From Pseudonocardia endophytica (GTDB lineage Bacteria; Actinomycetota; Actinomycetes; Mycobacteriales; Pseudonocardiaceae), in assembly GCF_004339565.1 (NCBI RefSeq), contig NZ_SMFZ01000002.1:2666001-2730000 (forward strand): a stretch of DNA of 64,000 nucleotides, written 5' to 3'. The notes beneath the pieces were generated by a model. That model was not told where the DNA came from. It ran no database searches and was given only the letters and a program-made list of their open reading frames with translations. A program made the position numbers and the translations under genes. Shown here piece after piece: positions 24,671 through 33,550 of this stretch (position 1 is the first letter of the stretch; each line of letters opens with the position of its first letter).

Positions 24671-27114
24671 GGAGGCTGGCCGTCCGGGTCGGTGGCACCG
24701 TCCAGGGCGTCGGCTTCCGGCCGTTCGTCCACGGGGTCGCGACCCGGTTGGGGCTGGCCGGGCACGTCGGCAACGACGAGCGCGGCGTCCTGCTCGAGGT
24801 CGAGGGCCCGGAATCGGATCTGGAGGTGCTGGTCGCGGCGGTGCGCGAGGGGCCGCCGCTCGCCGTCGTCACCGGTGTCGAGTGCGCGCCGCTGCCGGTG
24901 CGCGGCGAGCGGGGATTCGTGATCGTCGCCAGCACCGGGCACGACCGGACGGCCGCCACGACCATCCCGCCGGACACCGCCACCTGCGACGACTGTCTGG
25001 CCGAACTGCGCGACCCCACCGACCGCCGCCACCGGCACCCGTTCGTCAACTGCACGAACTGCGGGCCCCGCCTCACGATCGTCACCGGCGTGCCCTACGA
25101 CCGGGTGGCGACGACCATGGCCGCGTTCGAGATGTGCCGGGCCTGCGCGGCGGAGTACGAGGATCCCGGTGACCGGCGCTTCCACGCCCAGCCGGTGTGC
25201 TGCCCGTCCTGCGGGCCCACCCTGCGCTACGAGCCGCTCCACCGTCCCGCTCCGCCCGAGCCGGCGTTCCACCCCACCGTGCCGAACGAACGGCACCTTC
25301 GAGCAATGTCACTGCCCGAAGGTGCCGTTCGTTCGGAGGTGGCGGCGGTGGCGGGGGTCGCGGGGGTCGCAGCGGTCGATGCTGCGGCGGTCGATGCGGC
25401 CGGGGACGTGCTGCGGGCGGGTGCGGTGCTCGCCGTGAAGGGGCTCGGCGGGTACCACCTGGCCGTGCTCGCCGGCGACGAGGACGCGGTCCGGACGCTG
25501 CGCGGGCGCAAGCACCGCGAGGATCGTTCGTTCGCCGTCGCGGTGCCGGATCTCGCCACCGCCCGCGGGCTCTGCCACGTCGACGACGAGGAGGCGGCGC
25601 TGCTGTCGTCGCACCGGGCGCCGATCGTGCTGGTGCGGCGCCGGGCGGGAGCGCCGGTGGCGGAGTCGGTCGCGCCGGGCGACCCGTACCTCGGCCTGAT
25701 GCTGCCCTACACGCCGGTGCACCACCTGCTGCTCGACGCCGTCGGTGAACCGATCGTTCTGACCAGCGGTAACGTCTCCGACGAGCCGATCGCGCACCGC
25801 GACGACGACGCCGCCGAGCGCCTCGCCCCGATCGCCGACGGCATGCTGACGCACGACCGTCCGATTCGGACTCGCGCTGACGACTCGGTCCTGCGCGTCG
25901 TCCGCGGGCGGCCCTACCCGGTGCGCCGCTCGCGTGGATACGCCCCGTCGCCGATCCCGGTGCCCCTCGCCACGCCGCGCCCGGTGCTCGGCGTCGGTGC
26001 GGAGCTCAAGAACACGTTCTGCCTGCTTCGCGGCGACCAGGCGTTCGTCTCCCACCACATCGGCGACCTCGCCAACGCCGAGACCCTGCGGGCGTTCACC
26101 GACGGCGTCGCGCACCTGTCCCGGCTGCTCGACGTCGTGCCCGAGGTCGTCGCGCACGACGTGCACCCGGAGTACCTGTCCACGAAGTGGGCCCTCGACC
26201 TGTCCGATGTGGAATGTGTTGGCGTGCAGCATCACCACGCCCACCTGGCCGGCTGCCTGGCCGAGCACGGCGAGACCGGGCACGCGATCGGGATCGCGTG
26301 CGACGGCACCGGGTTCGGCACCGACGGCACGCTCTGGGGCGGCGAGATCTTCGACGTGTCCCTGGCCGCATTCGACCGGGTCGCGCACCTCGAGCCGGTC
26401 CCACTCCCGGGCGGCGCCACCGCGATCCGCGAGCCGTGGCGCACCGCCGCCGCCTGGCTGTGGACTCTCGGCGAACCGATGCCACCGGAGTGGGCGACGA
26501 TCGGTGCGCTGCTCGACGCGCACGCGTCCGGACGCCTTCCGCAGCCGGTCACGACGAGCGCCGGCCGCCTGTTCGACGCCGTCGCCGCGCTCTGCGGCGT
26601 GCGGGACCGGATCACCTACGAGGGACAGGCGGCGATCGAGCTGGAGCGGCTCGTCGCCCCCCGTGTGCGTGACGGCTACCCGGTCCCCGTCGCGGTCGCG
26701 CCACCTGCACGCGACCCGGGCCGCCCGGCGGACCGCGCCGGATCGGCTCCCGTCGCGCTGCCCGCGAGCGAGCTCGTGCGTGCCGTGTTGTGCGACCTGC
26801 GGGCAGGCGTCGGGGTCCCGGTCGTCGCCGCACGGTTCCACATCGGGCTGGCCGCGATGCTCGTCGACGCGGCGACCGCCGCCGCCCGTGCGCGCGGCCG
26901 CGACACGGTGGCGCTGTCCGGCGGGGTCTTCGCGAACCTGGTCCTGCTGGAGGCCGTCCGCTCCGGCCTGGAGGCGGAGGGCCTGCGCGTCCTCGTCCAC
27001 TCGCAGGTCCCGTGCAACGACGGCGGCATCTCCCTGGGGCAGGTGGCGGTGGCCGCCGCACGGGAGGATCCGGACGCGCACCCGGGCGGACGCGTGATCG
27101 CCGGCTCACGCTGA
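24667..27114 (+). CDS. hypF: Carbamoyltransferase HypF
   Basis: An 815-aa enzyme that makes the cyanide ligands of the NiFe site from carbamoyl phosphate and passes them to HypE. Domains in order: acylphosphatase (GTVQGVGFRPFVHGVA, residues 10-25); two zinc fingers (CDDC ... CTNC, CRAC ... CPSC, about 107-180); YrdC-like (AVLAVKGLGGYHLA near 255); Kae1-like (VQHHHAHLAGC near 520, LSGGVFANLVL near 755). The linker between the zinc and YrdC domains is long and Ala-rich and contains an in-frame palindromic repeat. GTG 24667 overlaps the SIS gene stop by 4 nt. Confidence 0.95.
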   Translation: MRRLAVRVGGTVQGVGFRPFVHGVATRLGLAGHVGNDERGVLLEVEGPESDLEVLVAAVREGPPLAVVTGVECAPLPVRGERGFVIVASTGHDRTAATTIPPDTATCDDCLAELRDPTDRRHRHPFVNCTNCGPRLTIVTGVPYDRVATTMAAFEMCRACAAEYEDPGDRRFHAQPVCCPSCGPTLRYEPLHRPAPPEPAFHPTVPNERHLRAMSLPEGAVRSEVAAVAGVAGVAAVDAAAVDAAGDVLRAGAVLAVKGLGGYHLAVLAGDEDAVRTLRGRKHREDRSFAVAVPDLATARGLCHVDDEEAALLSSHRAPIVLVRRRAGAPVAESVAPGDPYLGLMLPYTPVHHLLLDAVGEPIVLTSGNVSDEPIAHRDDDAAERLAPIADGMLTHDRPIRTRADDSVLRVVRGRPYPVRRSRGYAPSPIPVPLATPRPVLGVGAELKNTFCLLRGDQAFVSHHIGDLANAETLRAFTDGVAHLSRLLDVVPEVVAHDVHPEYLSTKWALDLSDVECVGVQHHHAHLAGCLAEHGETGHAIGIACDGTGFGTDGTLWGGEIFDVSLAAFDRVAHLEPVPLPGGATAIREPWRTAAAWLWTLGEPMPPEWATIGALLDAHASGRLPQPVTTSAGRLFDAVAALCGVRDRITYEGQAAIELERLVAPRVRDGYPVPVAVAPPARDPGRPADRAGSAPVALPASELVRAVLCDLRAGVGVPVVAARFHIGLAAMLVDAATAAARARGRDTVALSGGVFANLVLLEAVRSGLEAEGLRVLVHSQVPCNDGGISLGQVAVAAAREDPDAHPGGRVIAGSR
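25282..25336. repeat. Perfect palindromic repeat inside hypF
   Basis: Arms of 20 bp (25282-25301 and 25317-25336; arm begins ccgaacgaacggcacc) are exact inverted copies around a 15-bp loop agcaatgtcactgcc. It is translated in frame as part of the interdomain linker (residues about 206-223). The left arm and loop resemble the element at 33892. Confidence 0.85.
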
Positions 27115-27314
27115 TCCGGCGTCCGCGCGCTGATCCGGCGAAGGCGAGTGTCCGGGCGCACGCGTTCTCCGGATCACCGTGAGTGGACCGGCTCCGCCCT
27201 CCATCGCATCCCCGGCAGACCCGGGCCTCCGTGACGACCTCCGCCACCGCCGATGAGTTCGGCTGTCGTCGCCGGTCGGAACGGGGAGCACGTCCGTCGA
27301 ACCCGGGAGACATC

Positions 27315-28160
27315 GTGACCCCCTCGCGCATCGGCCACCTGCCGATCAACGGCCTGGACCTCCACTACGAGGTGTACGGCGAGCTCGGTTCCTCGCCGCC
27401 GTTGCTGCTGATCCCCGGCGCGTTCATGGCCACCGGCTCGATGGCCGTGTGGGCGTCCGCGTTCGCGGCCGACCGCCCCGTGATCGTCGTCGACCAGCAG
27501 GGCCACGGCCGCACCCCGGACACGCCCCGCGCGATGTCCTACGAGCAGTTCGCCGACGACGCCGCGGCGCTCCTGCGTGCGTTGGACGTGGAGCGGGCGG
27601 ACGTCATGGGCTACTCGCAGGGCGGCGGGGTCGCGCTCCAGCTCGCGCTCCGGCACCCGACGCTGGTCGGGAAGCTGGTCTCGCTGTCCGCGACGTTCCG
27701 CAGGGACGGGTGGTACCCGGTGGTGCTGACGAGCATCGCGGGCCTCGACACCTCGCCGTTCGCCGGCACGCCCGTCGAGACGGCGTTCCTGGAACACACG
27801 CCCGACCCGGCCGCGTTCGACGCCTACCTCGAGAAGATGAAGGTCCTGAACAACGAGGACCAGGAGATCAGCGACGAGGAGATGCGGTCGATCACGGCGA
27901 AGGCCATGGTGATCGTCGGCGACGCGGACGGGGTGCGGCCGGAGCACGCGGTGGAGATGTTCCTGCTGCTCGGCGGCGGTGACCAGCAGGCGGCGGAGAC
28001 CGGGATCATGCAGACCTCGCCGAAGGCGCGCCTGGTGATCCTCCCGGCGACGTCGCACATCGGGATCTCGGGGGAGTCGGCGGTGCTCGTGCCGATGATC
28101 ACCGCGTTCCTCGACGACGTGCCCCCGACGACGCCGGACCTGTTCGGAGAGTCCGGCTGA
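27315..28160 (+). CDS. Alpha/beta hydrolase
   Basis: A 281-aa alpha/beta-hydrolase. The nucleophile elbow is GYSQGGGVAL (Ser about 102), the oxyanion strand is LLLIPGAFM, VIVVDQQGHGRT is the conserved loop, and His in LPATSHIGIS completes the triad. The GTG at 27315 follows CGGGAGACATC; a longer reading upstream is not supported. It sits between the two hydrogenase operons but has its own start region and no evident functional tie to them. The substrate is unknown. Confidence 0.85.
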   Translation: MTPSRIGHLPINGLDLHYEVYGELGSSPPLLLIPGAFMATGSMAVWASAFAADRPVIVVDQQGHGRTPDTPRAMSYEQFADDAAALLRALDVERADVMGYSQGGGVALQLALRHPTLVGKLVSLSATFRRDGWYPVVLTSIAGLDTSPFAGTPVETAFLEHTPDPAAFDAYLEKMKVLNNEDQEISDEEMRSITAKAMVIVGDADGVRPEHAVEMFLLLGGGDQQAAETGIMQTSPKARLVILPATSHIGISGESAVLVPMITAFLDDVPPTTPDLFGESG

Positions 28161-28220
28161 CATGGCGCTGACGGCTGTTCGATCATGGCCGGGACAGCCC
28201 TGAGCGCCATGTCAGCCGGA
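28152..28220. repeat. Palindromic repeat A1 / bidirectional terminator
   Basis: Two 27-bp arms (28152-28178, 28194-28220) pair with two mismatches around the loop tcgatcatggccggg. It lies between convergent gene ends and includes the hydrolase stop codon. A second copy with almost the same loop is at 29161-29215. It may act as a terminator, but the conserved loop suggests a REP-like dispersed repeat. Confidence 0.8.
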
Positions 28221-28225
28221 GTCGA

Positions 28226-29086
28226 TCACCCGAGGGCCGACGCGACCTCGCGGACGATGCGGTCCGGGTCCCTGCGGATGTCGCGGGCCGTGTAGCGCAG
28301 GACGCGCCATCCGGCGGCGGCGAGCCGGGTGTGCCGTTCGATGTCCCTGAGCACCTGGTCCGGGTCGAGGTGGTCGCGGCCGTCGTACTCGACGCCGAGC
28401 ATGTGCCGCGGGTAGGCGAGGTCGAGCCAGACGGCGCGCCGGCGGTCGTCGTCGAGGACCGGGTGCTGGACGACGGGCCGTGGGAGTCCGGCCTGGACGA
28501 GAACCAGCCGCAGTCGGGTCTCGGGAGGGGACCCGGAACGGCGGTCGGACAGGTACAGAGTGTCCAGCAACCGGTCGACGCCACGGGTGTGCGGGTAGCG
28601 GATGGCGAAGTGCAGCAGCAGGTCCGGCGAGAACCGGTGGACCCGGGCGAGCGTGTCGACGGCCACCACGGACTCGACCAGGTCGAGCCGCCGTCCCAGG
28701 TCGAACGCCGTGCGGAGCGCCGTGGTGACGCGCAGGCCGTCGACCGTCGTGACCTCGCCGGGGTGCAGCTCCCCGTGCCGCACGACGACGTCGTCGCGGG
28801 AACGCAGGACGTCCTGACCCACGGTGAGCTCGGCCGGAGCCCCGTGCGGCGCGCACGACGCGTCGAGCAGCTCCGCCGCCGAGTAGCCGGACAGCACACC
28901 GCGACCGCGTGACCAGCGGAACGCGGCGTGCGAGAGGAGCAGCAGGTTCGGCTCCGGCCCCGCCGAGGCGTAGGTGTCCGGCAGGAGGCATCGGAACCGG
29001 GGACCGCGCAGCACACCCCGCGTGACCAGGCCGGCGGCGATGGCGTCCGAACCGCGGAACACGTCGGGCCAACCGGGCACCGTCAT
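28226..29086 (-). CDS. DUF559/AbiEi-like putative nuclease
   Basis: A 286-aa protein. The N-terminal half resembles AbiEi-type helix regions (GLVTRGVLRGPRFRCLLPD, GYSAAELLD). The C-terminal end is a Vsr/DUF559 PD-(D/E)XK-like fold: MLGVEYDGRDHLD, then ERHTRLAAAGWRVLRYTARD. Such proteins are frequent in actinobacterial genomes, usually as isolated genes, and no activity is established. ATG 29086 was preferred to GTG 29116, although neither has a clear ribosome-binding site. It is flanked on both sides by copies of the same palindromic repeat. Confidence 0.72.
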   Translation of the reverse strand: MTVPGWPDVFRGSDAIAAGLVTRGVLRGPRFRCLLPDTYASAGPEPNLLLLSHAAFRWSRGRGVLSGYSAAELLDASCAPHGAPAELTVGQDVLRSRDDVVVRHGELHPGEVTTVDGLRVTTALRTAFDLGRRLDLVESVVAVDTLARVHRFSPDLLLHFAIRYPHTRGVDRLLDTLYLSDRRSGSPPETRLRLVLVQAGLPRPVVQHPVLDDDRRRAVWLDLAYPRHMLGVEYDGRDHLDPDQVLRDIERHTRLAAAGWRVLRYTARDIRRDPDRIVREVASALG

Positions 29087-29160
29087 GCACGGAGGCTCGC
29101 CCGGCGACGAGCACACCGGGACCGGATCCGGGGGCGGGGTTCGCTACCGCGAATCCGGGT

Positions 29161-29215
29161 GAGATGGCACTGAGGGCTGTTCGATCATGGTCGGGACAGC
29201 CCTCAGCGCCATGTC
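29161..29215. repeat. Palindromic repeat A2
   Basis: Arms 29161-29180 and 29196-29215 pair with two mismatches around the loop tcgatcatggtcggg. It is nearly identical to the element at 28152 and in the same orientation. Its right arm contains the stop codon of hypB, so it may serve as the terminator of the hydrogenase operon. Confidence 0.8.
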
Positions 29216-29972
29216 AGCGGGATCGACGCAGCCAGGAGTACCAGTCGTCGAGGCCGTCGCCGCCGGTGGCGGACACGAGCAGGATCTCGGCGTCCGGGCG
29301 GGCGCGACGGATGTACCCGGCACACCGATCGACGTCGAAGTCCACGTACGGCAGCAGGTCGATCTTGTTGACCAGCACCAGGTCCGCGGTCCGGAACATG
29401 TGCGGGTACTTCAGCGGCTTGTCCGCCCCCTCCGTCACCGAGACGATCACCACCCGCGCGGACTCACCCAGGTCGAACAGGGCGGGGCAGACGAGATTGC
29501 CGACGTTCTCCACGAACAGCAGGGAGCCCTGTTCGAGATCGAGCGTGCGCACCCCCTCGGCGACCATGTCCGCGTCCAGATGGCAACCGGCCCCGGTGTT
29601 GATCTGCAGCACGCGGGCGCCGGTGGCGGCGATCCGGTCCGCGTCGAGCAGCGTCTCCTGGTCGCCCTCCAGGACCGCGCAGGGCAGCTCGGCGCCGAGG
29701 TCGGTGATCGTGCGCTCCAGCAGCGTCGTCTTCCCGGAACCCGGGGAGCTCATCAGGTTGAGCGCGACGACCCCGCGCTCGGCCAGCCATCGCCGGTTGC
29801 GGCCGGCGAGCCGGTCGTTCTTGGCGAGCAGGTCCACCTCGAGCGGGACCGTGCGAGTGTCCCGGTCGACGGCGTGCCCATGCCCGTGTCCGTGCCCGTG
29901 GTCCGCGGCGTGCGAGTGCGGGGCGGTCACCCTCACGCCGGCGTCGTCGGAGCATCCGCAGGTGGCGCACAT
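29214..29972 (-). CDS. hypB: Hydrogenase nickel-insertion GTPase HypB
   Basis: A 252-aa G3E-family GTPase that delivers nickel to the hydrogenase large-subunit precursor with HypA. The N-terminus has the CxxCGC metal site (MCATCGCSDD) and a short His-rich stretch (HGHGHGHGH). The P-loop is SSPGSGKTTLLE, and NTGAGCHLD and LVNKIDLLPY follow. The gene begins 40 nt before the end of hypA and is the last gene of the operon; its stop is inside palindromic repeat A2. Confidence 0.95.
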   Translation of the reverse strand: MCATCGCSDDAGVRVTAPHSHAADHGHGHGHGHAVDRDTRTVPLEVDLLAKNDRLAGRNRRWLAERGVVALNLMSSPGSGKTTLLERTITDLGAELPCAVLEGDQETLLDADRIAATGARVLQINTGAGCHLDADMVAEGVRTLDLEQGSLLFVENVGNLVCPALFDLGESARVVIVSVTEGADKPLKYPHMFRTADLVLVNKIDLLPYVDFDVDRCAGYIRRARPDAEILLVSATGGDGLDDWYSWLRRSR

Positions 29973-30304
29973 GCCGGCTCGACCTCCACTTCCCTGATCC
30001 GCAGGCTCGTCCCGCCGGTCACCTCGACGTCGGCACTTCCGCAGTCGCACAACGGGAGCGGCTCCGAGCAGCGGAACTGCGCACCGCACGTGCGGCACCG
30101 GGCGGAGCCGGACGGCCGGTCGAACTCCAGCGCGGCGCCCTCCAGCCCGGTCCCGGCCGTGACCAGCTCGAAGCAGAACGCCATCGCGTCCGGCACGATC
30201 CCGGACAGCCGCCCGACCTCGAGCCGCACCCGTCGGACCCGCACGTCCCCGAGCTTCGCGACGATCTGGTCCACGACCTCCTGCGTGATCGACAACTCGT
30301 GCAT
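29933..30304 (-). CDS. hypA: Hydrogenase nickel metallochaperone HypA
   Basis: A 123-aa protein with the nickel-binding N-terminus MHELSIT and a zinc loop (CRTCGAQFRC ... CDCGS). Ni is handed to HypB for insertion into HhyL. The start codon overlaps the hypE stop by one base (TGATG). The C-terminus is about 10 residues longer than usual and Pro/Ala-rich, because the frame runs 40 nt into hypB. Confidence 0.93.
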   Translation of the reverse strand: MHELSITQEVVDQIVAKLGDVRVRRVRLEVGRLSGIVPDAMAFCFELVTAGTGLEGAALEFDRPSGSARCRTCGAQFRCSEPLPLCDCGSADVEVTGGTSLRIREVEVEPACAPPADAPTTPA

Positions 30305-31470
30305 CAGCAGATCCGGGGCAGCGGGTCGCCGACGAGCAGGTCCACGATCCGCGTCCCGCCGAACGAGGTCTTGAGCAGCACCAGCCCCGGCGGGTCGTCG
30401 GCGACCGTGCCGATGATCGCCGCACCCTCGCCGAGCGGGTGCGCGGTCAGTGCGGCGAGTGCGGCGTCGGCCGCTTCCGGTGCGACGACGGCGACGAGCC
30501 GGCCCTCGCACGCGACGTACAGCGGATCGATCCCCAGCAGTTCGGACGCCCCGTTCACGACCGGCCGCACCGGGACCGCCTTCTCGTCGAGCACGACGGC
30601 GACGCCGGACGCCGTCGCGACCTCGTTGCAGATCGTCGCGACGCCGCCGCGGGTGGCGTCCCGCAGGCAGCGCACACCGGCGCCGGCCGCGTCCAGCAGG
30701 TCGGCCGTGATCCCGTGCAGGGACGCCGTGTCCGACGCGACGTCGGCGACGATGTCCAGCTCGCCGCGCGCCAGCATCACGGTGATGCCGTGGTCGCCGA
30801 TCGGTCCGGACACCAGCACCCGGTCGCCGGGCCGCGCGCCCGCCGCGGACAGCACGAGGTCGCGTTCCAGGGCGCCGACACCGGCCGTCGTGATGTAGCA
30901 GCCGTCGGCCTTGCCACGTTCGACGACCTTCGTGTCACCGGTGACGATCTGCACGCCCGCCTCCGCGGCGGCCGCGGCCATCGAGTCGACGATCCGGCGC
31001 AGGTCGACGATCGGGAAGCCCTCCTCCAGCACGAAGCCCGCGGACAGGTACAGCGGCCGGGCTCCGGTCATCGCGAGGTCGTTCACCGTGCCGTGCACGG
31101 CGAGCGACCCGATGTCGCCGCCGGGGAAGAACAGCGGCGAGACGACGTGCGAGTCCGTCGTGAACGCCAGTCGCGCCGCCCCTGGCACGGACGCGCCGTC
31201 CTCCAGCTGCTCGAGCACCGGGTTGCGGAACGCCTCCAGGAACAGCGCCTCGACCAGCGTCTGGGTCGCCTTGCCGCCCGCGCCGTGCGAGAGCGTGATC
31301 CGCTCCTCGCGCAGCTTCGGACGGCGGGCGCGGGCCTTCGCGATCCGGTCCAGCACCTGTTGCTCGCGCGTGGGGTGGTCGGTGCCCGGCAGCGGCCCCT
31401 CCGAGGCGACCGCCTGCTCCGCCCAGTCGGCGCGGGTCGGGATGGACGCCCCGAGGTCCTGCGAGGTCAC
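30304..31470 (-). CDS. hypE: Hydrogenase maturation dehydratase HypE
   Basis: A 388-aa AIRS/PurM-fold enzyme that dehydrates the thiocarboxamide on its C-terminal cysteine to thiocyanate. ITLSHGAGGKATQTLVE opens the conserved domain near residue 58, GGDIGSLAVHGTVNDLAM is the ATP site, and the protein ends PRIC with the carrier cysteine last. An N-terminal extension of about 50 residues precedes the conserved domain. The GTG start overlaps the hypD stop (GTGA). Confidence 0.94.
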   Translation of the reverse strand: MTSQDLGASIPTRADWAEQAVASEGPLPGTDHPTREQQVLDRIAKARARRPKLREERITLSHGAGGKATQTLVEALFLEAFRNPVLEQLEDGASVPGAARLAFTTDSHVVSPLFFPGGDIGSLAVHGTVNDLAMTGARPLYLSAGFVLEEGFPIVDLRRIVDSMAAAAAEAGVQIVTGDTKVVERGKADGCYITTAGVGALERDLVLSAAGARPGDRVLVSGPIGDHGITVMLARGELDIVADVASDTASLHGITADLLDAAGAGVRCLRDATRGGVATICNEVATASGVAVVLDEKAVPVRPVVNGASELLGIDPLYVACEGRLVAVVAPEAADAALAALTAHPLGEGAAIIGTVADDPPGLVLLKTSFGGTRIVDLLVGDPLPRIC

Positions 31471-32594
31471 GACCGCACCGCCGCGTCGAGGCGCTCCCGG
31501 CTGAACCGCCCGAAGTTGTAGTACGCCGCGCACGCGCCCTCGGAGGACACCATGCACGTGCCGATCGGCGTCTCCGGCGTGCACGCGGTGCCGAACACCT
31601 TGCACTCCCAGGGGCGCAGCACGCCCTTGAGCACCTCGCCGCACTGGCAGGCCTTCGGGTCCGCGACACGCACGCCCGGCACGTCGAAGATCCGTTCCGC
31701 GTCGAACGCGGCGAACTCGGAGCGCACCTGCAGCGCGGAGTGCGGGATGAACCCGAGCCCGCGCCACTCGAAGTGCGGCCGCAGCTCCATCACGCGTCCG
31801 ATCACGCCGAGCGCGGTCGGATTGCCCTCCCACGGCACGACCCGCGCGTACTGGTTCTCGACCTCGCAGCGCCCCTCCTTGCACTGGAGCAGCAGCTGGT
31901 AGACCGACTGCAGGATGTCCAGCGGCTCGAACCCGGCCGTGACCAGCGGCTTCCCGTGGTCGCGGGAGATCCACTCGTAGGGCCTGCAGCCGATCACGGT
32001 GGAGACGTGACCCGGCCCGATGAACCCGTCGAGACGCAGGTCCGGTGAGTCCAGGATGGCCTTGATCGCGGGCAGGATCGTGACGTGGTTGCAGAAGATC
32101 GCGAAGTTGTCGAGCTTCTCGGCCTGCGCGCGCAGCACGGTCATCGCCGTGGACGGCGCCGTCGTCTCGAACCCGATCGCCATGAACACGACGCGCTTGT
32201 CCGGGTTCTTCCGAGCGATCTTCAACGCGTCCAGCGGCGAGTACACCATCCGGATGTCCGCCCCGGCGGCCTTCGAATCGAAGAACGACCCGCGCCCGCC
32301 GGGCACCCGCATCATGTCGCCGAACGACGTCATGATCACGTCGTCGTGCTCGGCGAGCGCGATCGCGTCGTCGACCCGGCCCATCGGGATCACGCAGACC
32401 GGGCAGCCGGGACCGTGCACGAGCGAGACGGTCTCCGGGAGGTAGTCCTCCAGGCCGTGCTTGTAGATCGTGTGCGTGTGCCCGCCGCACACCTCCATGA
32501 ACTTGTAGTGCCGCCCGGGCTCGCACAGCGCGGCGATCTCGCCGGCCAGCGCACGGGCGGTCCCGGCGTCGCGGAACTCGTCAACAAACCGCAC
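31467..32594 (-). CDS. hypD: Hydrogenase Fe-(CN)2CO assembly protein HypD
   Basis: A 375-aa scaffold with HypC for the Fe(CN)2CO group. Motifs are MEVCGGHTH, HGPGCPVCVIPMG, and the FeS-cluster cysteines in the C-terminal part (CQCGEVL, CTPETPIGTCMVSSEGACAA). Length and motifs are typical. It is separated from hypC by 13 nt and coupled to hypE. Confidence 0.96.
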   Translation of the reverse strand: MRFVDEFRDAGTARALAGEIAALCEPGRHYKFMEVCGGHTHTIYKHGLEDYLPETVSLVHGPGCPVCVIPMGRVDDAIALAEHDDVIMTSFGDMMRVPGGRGSFFDSKAAGADIRMVYSPLDALKIARKNPDKRVVFMAIGFETTAPSTAMTVLRAQAEKLDNFAIFCNHVTILPAIKAILDSPDLRLDGFIGPGHVSTVIGCRPYEWISRDHGKPLVTAGFEPLDILQSVYQLLLQCKEGRCEVENQYARVVPWEGNPTALGVIGRVMELRPHFEWRGLGFIPHSALQVRSEFAAFDAERIFDVPGVRVADPKACQCGEVLKGVLRPWECKVFGTACTPETPIGTCMVSSEGACAAYYNFGRFSRERLDAAVRS

Positions 32595-32607
32595 TGCAGC
32601 TCATCCC

Positions 32608-32892
32608 TTACGTGATGTCGGACGCGCGCAACGCGTCGAGCTCGTCGGTGTAGGCGTCGCCGACGCCGGTGAGCCACTCCAGCGACGCCTTCGCCTCGGC
32701 CTCGTCGATCTTGGACAGCGCGAACCCGACGTGGATCAGGATCCAGTCGCCCGGCCGCAGGTCGAGATCGCCTCCGTCCTCGCGCAGCAGCCCGATGTTG
32801 ACGGCCCGCTGCACGCCCTCGACGCTGACCATCGCCAGGTCCTCGTGGCCGGGCATCAGCTCGACCACCTCGCCGGGTATCCCGAGGCACAT
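32608..32892 (-). CDS. hypC: Hydrogenase assembly chaperone HypC
   Basis: A 94-aa chaperone starting MCLGIPGEVVEL with the essential Cys2, followed by the barrel motif GDWILIHVGFALSKID. It binds HypD and the HhyL precursor. This is the canonical HypC of the window; the 73-aa paralogue at 23802 lacks Cys2. Confidence 0.95.
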   Translation of the reverse strand: MCLGIPGEVVELMPGHEDLAMVSVEGVQRAVNIGLLREDGGDLDLRPGDWILIHVGFALSKIDEAEAKASLEWLTGVGDAYTDELDALRASDIT

Positions 32893-32903
32893 GTCGGTCC
32901 CCC

Positions 32904-33011
32904 TCACATCGCGCTGATCTTGCGGTACCGCTCGATCTCGTCCGCCGACGCGATCACCGTCGCGGCGACCCCGGCCAGAACGGCCAGGAACAGCAGCTTC
33001 ACGAACTTCAC
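32904..33011 (-). CDS. 35-aa hydrogenase-operon microprotein (DUF6893-like)
   Basis: A tiny protein: a hydrophobic helix of about 20 residues (LLFLAVLAGVAATVIA) followed by a charged tail DEIERYRKISAM. The GTG start overlaps the stop of the protease gene (GTGA) and the stop lies 11 nt before hypC, so translation is well supported. The RYxKI..M ending resembles small single-pass proteins annotated as DUF6893 in actinobacterial hydrogenase operons. Possible roles are membrane tethering or assembly; none is shown. Confidence 0.75.
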   Translation of the reverse strand: MKFVKLLFLAVLAGVAATVIASADEIERYRKISAM

Positions 33012-33550
33012 GGGTGAGCTCCCTCCTTCGTCTCGAGCACCAGGTCCAGGAGTTCGTCGACGACGTCCAGTGCGGGTTCGACGGCGGCGGCCACCGGTGG
33101 GGAGAGACCGATGCCCTCAGCGGTGGTCGCGGGTTCGCAGCCGACCACCAGCACCCGCCCGACAGGTCGGTCCACATCGGTCGCGACAGCCAGCTCGCGC
33201 AGCAGCCCGAGGACGACGTCCGGGCTCATGTCGTGGCCGTCGACCTGGATCCCGGCCCGCCGGGGCGGCCCGTCGTAGGTGTGCTCGAGGCGGTAGAGCG
33301 TTCCGGGCGGCCCGTCCCGGTGCATCGCGTCGACCAGCAGCAGCCCGTCCCAGCCGTCGAGGAGCTGGTAGGCGAGGTGCACGCCGCGGATCCCCACGTC
33401 GGCGACCTCGACGCCGTCCGGCAACCCGCCCCGGGCCAGCAGGCGCTGCGCGACCTCGACGCCGAAGCCGTCGTCGCCGAGGAACACGTTCCCGATCCCG
33501 GCCACGAGCACCCTGGGCGCCGCCGACGATTCGCTCACGAGCTCGCTCAT
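33008..33550 (-). CDS. Hydrogenase maturation endopeptidase
   Basis: A 180-aa HybD/HyaD-type protease. GIGNVFLGDDGFGVEVAQ carries the first metal-binding acid, VDAMHRDGPPG the second, and His in DGHDMSP the third. It would clip the C-terminal tail of HhyL after the DPCxxCxxH motif once nickel is inserted. ATGA and GTGA overlaps couple it to the genes on both sides. Confidence 0.92.
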   Translation of the reverse strand: MSELVSESSAAPRVLVAGIGNVFLGDDGFGVEVAQRLLARGGLPDGVEVADVGIRGVHLAYQLLDGWDGLLLVDAMHRDGPPGTLYRLEHTYDGPPRRAGIQVDGHDMSPDVVLGLLRELAVATDVDRPVGRVLVVGCEPATTAEGIGLSPPVAAAVEPALDVVDELLDLVLETKEGAHP

